64,000 bases of DNA, taken from NCBI GenBank assembly GCA_937928165.1, contig CALFVT010000009.1, positions 1 through 64,000 on the forward strand, given 5' to 3'. The notes below the pieces were generated by a model. The model was not told the DNA's origin. It made no database searches and saw only the letters and a list, made by a program, of their open reading frames with translations. Positions 61,965 through 64,000 of this stretch are shown piece by piece. How positions within the stretch are numbered: position 1 is the first letter of the stretch; every line of letters begins with the position of its first letter. The DNA is from an uncultured Caulobacterales bacterium. GTDB taxonomy: Bacteria > Pseudomonadota > Alphaproteobacteria > Caulobacterales > Maricaulaceae. The translations under genes were made by a program, and so were the position numbers.

Positions 61965-64000
61965 ATGGATATCTTTAAGATAAAACGCAGTTTACTTCTT
62001 TTATCAACATCAGTGTTTGTGGTAGGATGCAGCGGTGGCTCGCCCGAAGGGGCTTTGGATGAAAAATCCAGTGTATCATCTCAAGTTTTGGCCGCTGAAG
62101 TGGACGCCGTTACCCCGGCACTTAAGCCTGAAAAATCTATTATTAGGCCCCGTAATTGGCCCGCCGTTAAGACCGCGCCGCTAGACCCTAAAGTCGAGGC
62201 GCGTATCGATGATATTATTTCAAAAATGACCCTTGAGCAAAAAGTAGGTCAAGTTTTGCAAGCTGATAGTAATGCGGTGACCCCGGAAGAAGTTAAAACC
62301 TACCGTCTTGGTTCTGTCTTAAGCGGCGGAAATTCAGCCCCCGGTGATCTGCCTTATGCAAATGCGCCGGCATGGATTAAGGCTGCTGATGAATATTATG
62401 CCGCTTCGGTTGATCCGGAAGGCGTTGAAGTTGCTATTCCAATGGTATGGGGCATTGACGCCGTTCATGGTCATGCAAACCTAACGGGCGCGGTTGTTTT
62501 CCCGCATAATATCGGTTTGGGCGCTGCCAATGATCCTGATCTTTTAAAACGCATTGCCGAAGTTACGGCAACGGAGCTAAGCGTGTCGGGCCATGACTGG
62601 ACATTTGCGCCGACATTAGCCGTGCCGCAAAATGACCGCTGGGGACGGGCTTATGAAGGGTTTTCTGAATCGCCTGAAATCGTTAAATCTTATGGCGGAG
62701 CTATTGTTCGCGGCCTTCAAGGAGAGAAGGGTACGGATGGGTTTATGGCTGACGGAAAAGTCATATCCAGCGCGAAGCATTTTCTTGGGGACGGCGGAAC
62801 AGAAAACGGCGTTGACCAAGGGGACGCGCGAATTACGGAAGCCGAGTTGCGGGACATTCATTTAGCTGGCTACCTCACAGCGGTTGCGGACGGTGCGCAG
62901 TCTGTCATGGCAAGTTTTTCCTCATGGGATGGTCAGCCCATGCACGGGCAAAAAGAGCTTTTAACAGATGTTCTAAAAGGGCGAATGAATTTTCAAGGGT
63001 TTGTTGTGGGCGATTGGAATGGTCATGCCCTTATTCCGGGTTGTACGGCGACAGATTGCCCGCAGGCGCTTAATGCAGGTCTTGATATGTATATGGCGCC
63101 TGACAGCTGGAAAGGGCTTTACGAGTCCTTGCTTATACATGTGAAATCAGGCCGGGTTCCAATGGTGCGCCTTGATGATGCAGTTCGCCGAATTTTACGA
63201 GTTAAGATTAACTCAGGCGTCTTTGAAAAACCCAAGCCTAGTGCGCGCAAATATTCAGGACAAACAGCCTTGCTTGGCTCCCAAGCCCATCGTGATGTCG
63301 CCCGAGAAGCTGTGCGTAAATCTATGGTGCTTTTAAAAAATGATAATCAACTGCTTCCCCTGAAGGCGGGATCAAATATTCGCGTTGTTGGTAAGGGCGC
63401 AGATAGCATTGCTAAGATGGCCGGAGGTTGGACGTTATCTTGGCAGGGCGGTAAACATACAAATGATGAGTTCCCCAATAGCCAAACTATTTTAGCCGCT
63501 ATTCAAGAGGCTGCCGCCGCTGCGGGGGGGCGCGTAAGCTTTGACCCTGATGGGACATCTGCGCCGGGGGACGCTGATGTAGTAATTGCGGTTTACGGCG
63601 AAGACCCTTACGCGGAGTTTCAAGGTGACCGTGAGAATGTAGATTTTACGCCGAATGATTTCGACCCGCAAAATCTGAAAGCCTTCAAAGAGGCGGGCGT
63701 GCCGGTAGTATCTGTTTTCTTATCCGGGCGACCTTTATGGACAAATCCCGAATTTAATCTGTCTGATGCTTTTGTTGCCGCTTTTTTGCCAGGTAGTGAG
63801 GGCGGCGGTGTGTCGGATTTATTATTTCAAACTGAACCAAGCTATGACTTTACAGGACGGCTCTCTTTTTCTTGGCCAAAACTTGCAACTCAAAGCAAAT
63901 TAAATGCCTATCATGCAAATTATGATCCCTTATTTAAATTAGGTTACGGGCTTAGCTATAAAGACGACAAAACGTTAGGTGAGTTATCAGAAGAGAGCGG
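61965..64000 (+). CDS. GH3 beta-glucosidase/exoglucanase lipoprotein (runs off right edge)
   Basis: ATG 61965, with an AAGG site upstream; open to the window edge, so 678 codons are seen and the 3' end is missing. Leader LLLLSTSVFVVGCSGG has a lipobox Cys, so surface or periplasmic lipoprotein. First GH3 domain: ISKMTLEQKVGQVLQADSNA, WGIDAVHGHANLTGAVVFPH, then SAKHFLGDGG and GFVVGDWNGH, where Asp350 is the expected nucleophile. Second domain begins near LLKNDNQLLPLKAG. Closest to GH3 exo-1,4-beta-glucan glucohydrolases (ExoP/CdxA-type). Probably releases glucose from cello- or laminari-oligosaccharides. Confidence 0.93.
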   Translation, partial: MDIFKIKRSLLLLSTSVFVVGCSGGSPEGALDEKSSVSSQVLAAEVDAVTPALKPEKSIIRPRNWPAVKTAPLDPKVEARIDDIISKMTLEQKVGQVLQADSNAVTPEEVKTYRLGSVLSGGNSAPGDLPYANAPAWIKAADEYYAASVDPEGVEVAIPMVWGIDAVHGHANLTGAVVFPHNIGLGAANDPDLLKRIAEVTATELSVSGHDWTFAPTLAVPQNDRWGRAYEGFSESPEIVKSYGGAIVRGLQGEKGTDGFMADGKVISSAKHFLGDGGTENGVDQGDARITEAELRDIHLAGYLTAVADGAQSVMASFSSWDGQPMHGQKELLTDVLKGRMNFQGFVVGDWNGHALIPGCTATDCPQALNAGLDMYMAPDSWKGLYESLLIHVKSGRVPMVRLDDAVRRILRVKINSGVFEKPKPSARKYSGQTALLGSQAHRDVAREAVRKSMVLLKNDNQLLPLKAGSNIRVVGKGADSIAKMAGGWTLSWQGGKHTNDEFPNSQTILAAIQEAAAAAGGRVSFDPDGTSAPGDADVVIAVYGEDPYAEFQGDRENVDFTPNDFDPQNLKAFKEAGVPVVSVFLSGRPLWTNPEFNLSDAFVAAFLPGSEGGGVSDLLFQTEPSYDFTGRLSFSWPKLATQSKLNAYHANYDPLFKLGYGLSYKDDKTLGELSEES

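Overview
The window looks like a stretch of an alphaproteobacterial chromosome of moderate GC. Evidence for the group: a CcrM-type cell-cycle DNA methyltransferase, split glyQ/glyS, pyruvate phosphate dikinase, electron-transfer flavoprotein:quinone oxidoreductase, a TIGR02301-type protein and a SleB-like cell wall hydrolase. The mix of periplasmic sugar genes and an AlkB-type alkane hydroxylase would suit a marine Caulobacterales/Maricaulales relative; that placement is inference, not something I can test here.

Layout. 0.3-6.5 kb: ccrM, rnhB, a secreted protein, a pair of TIGR04283/TIGR04282 glycosyltransferases, a uracil-DNA glycosylase and a protease-RimK fusion. 6.6-13.4 kb: ETF-QO, a TPR lipoprotein, ispE, a WecA-like transferase, a long-chain polyprenyl diphosphate synthase and a DUF2007 protein. 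13.4-20.9 kb: glyQ, a small lipoprotein, glyS (with a large AT-rich in-frame insertion), ppdK and a cell wall hydrolase. 20.9-25.9 kb: a minus-strand NAD operon, nadA - nucleotidyltransferase - nadB - unknown - nadC - zinc ribbon. 26.3-36.1 kb: a metzincin-like lipoprotein, an HD hydrolase, a FabH-like synthase, an SDR remnant, tag, PPK2, YceI, an ABC-F ATPase and rfbD/rfbB. 36.2-46.1 kb: a large MscS-type channel, alkB/tetR, a GH42 galactosidase, TIGR02301, a Nudix hydrolase, an SRAP protein and a YihY protein.

46.4-49.7 kb is a complete 3,292-bp mobile element of the IS1 type. It has 23-bp perfect terminal inverted repeats and an 8-bp target duplication, and carries four passenger genes (a zinc-ribbon peptide, a KGGKARA-type basic protein, an unknown 216-residue protein and an XRE-HTH/ImmA-IrrE metallopeptidase) ahead of the transposase. 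It splits a 150-codon gene downstream of yaaA, and the reading frame is restored exactly if one copy of the duplication and the element are removed.

51.6-64 kb is a sugar-use locus: an SSS symporter, a cupin lipoprotein, a GMC dehydrogenase with its subunit 3, an exported xylose-isomerase-like TIM barrel, a LacI regulator, a GPH sugar symporter, a GntP gluconate transporter, an SMP-30 lactonase lipoprotein and a GH3 glucosidase lipoprotein that runs off the right edge. A near-perfect LacI-type palindrome sits in one divergent promoter region of this locus and a strong half-site in the other, suggesting a regulon. Several enzymes carry lipobox or Tat-like leaders, so part of the chemistry is probably periplasmic oxidation of glycosides or glucose followed by lactone hydrolysis and gluconate uptake.

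Pieces that deserve most attention: the passenger-carrying IS1-type element, the glyS insertion, the nucleotidyltransferase inside the nad operon, and a conserved-looking gene at 51.1-51.5 kb interrupted by one in-frame TAA.
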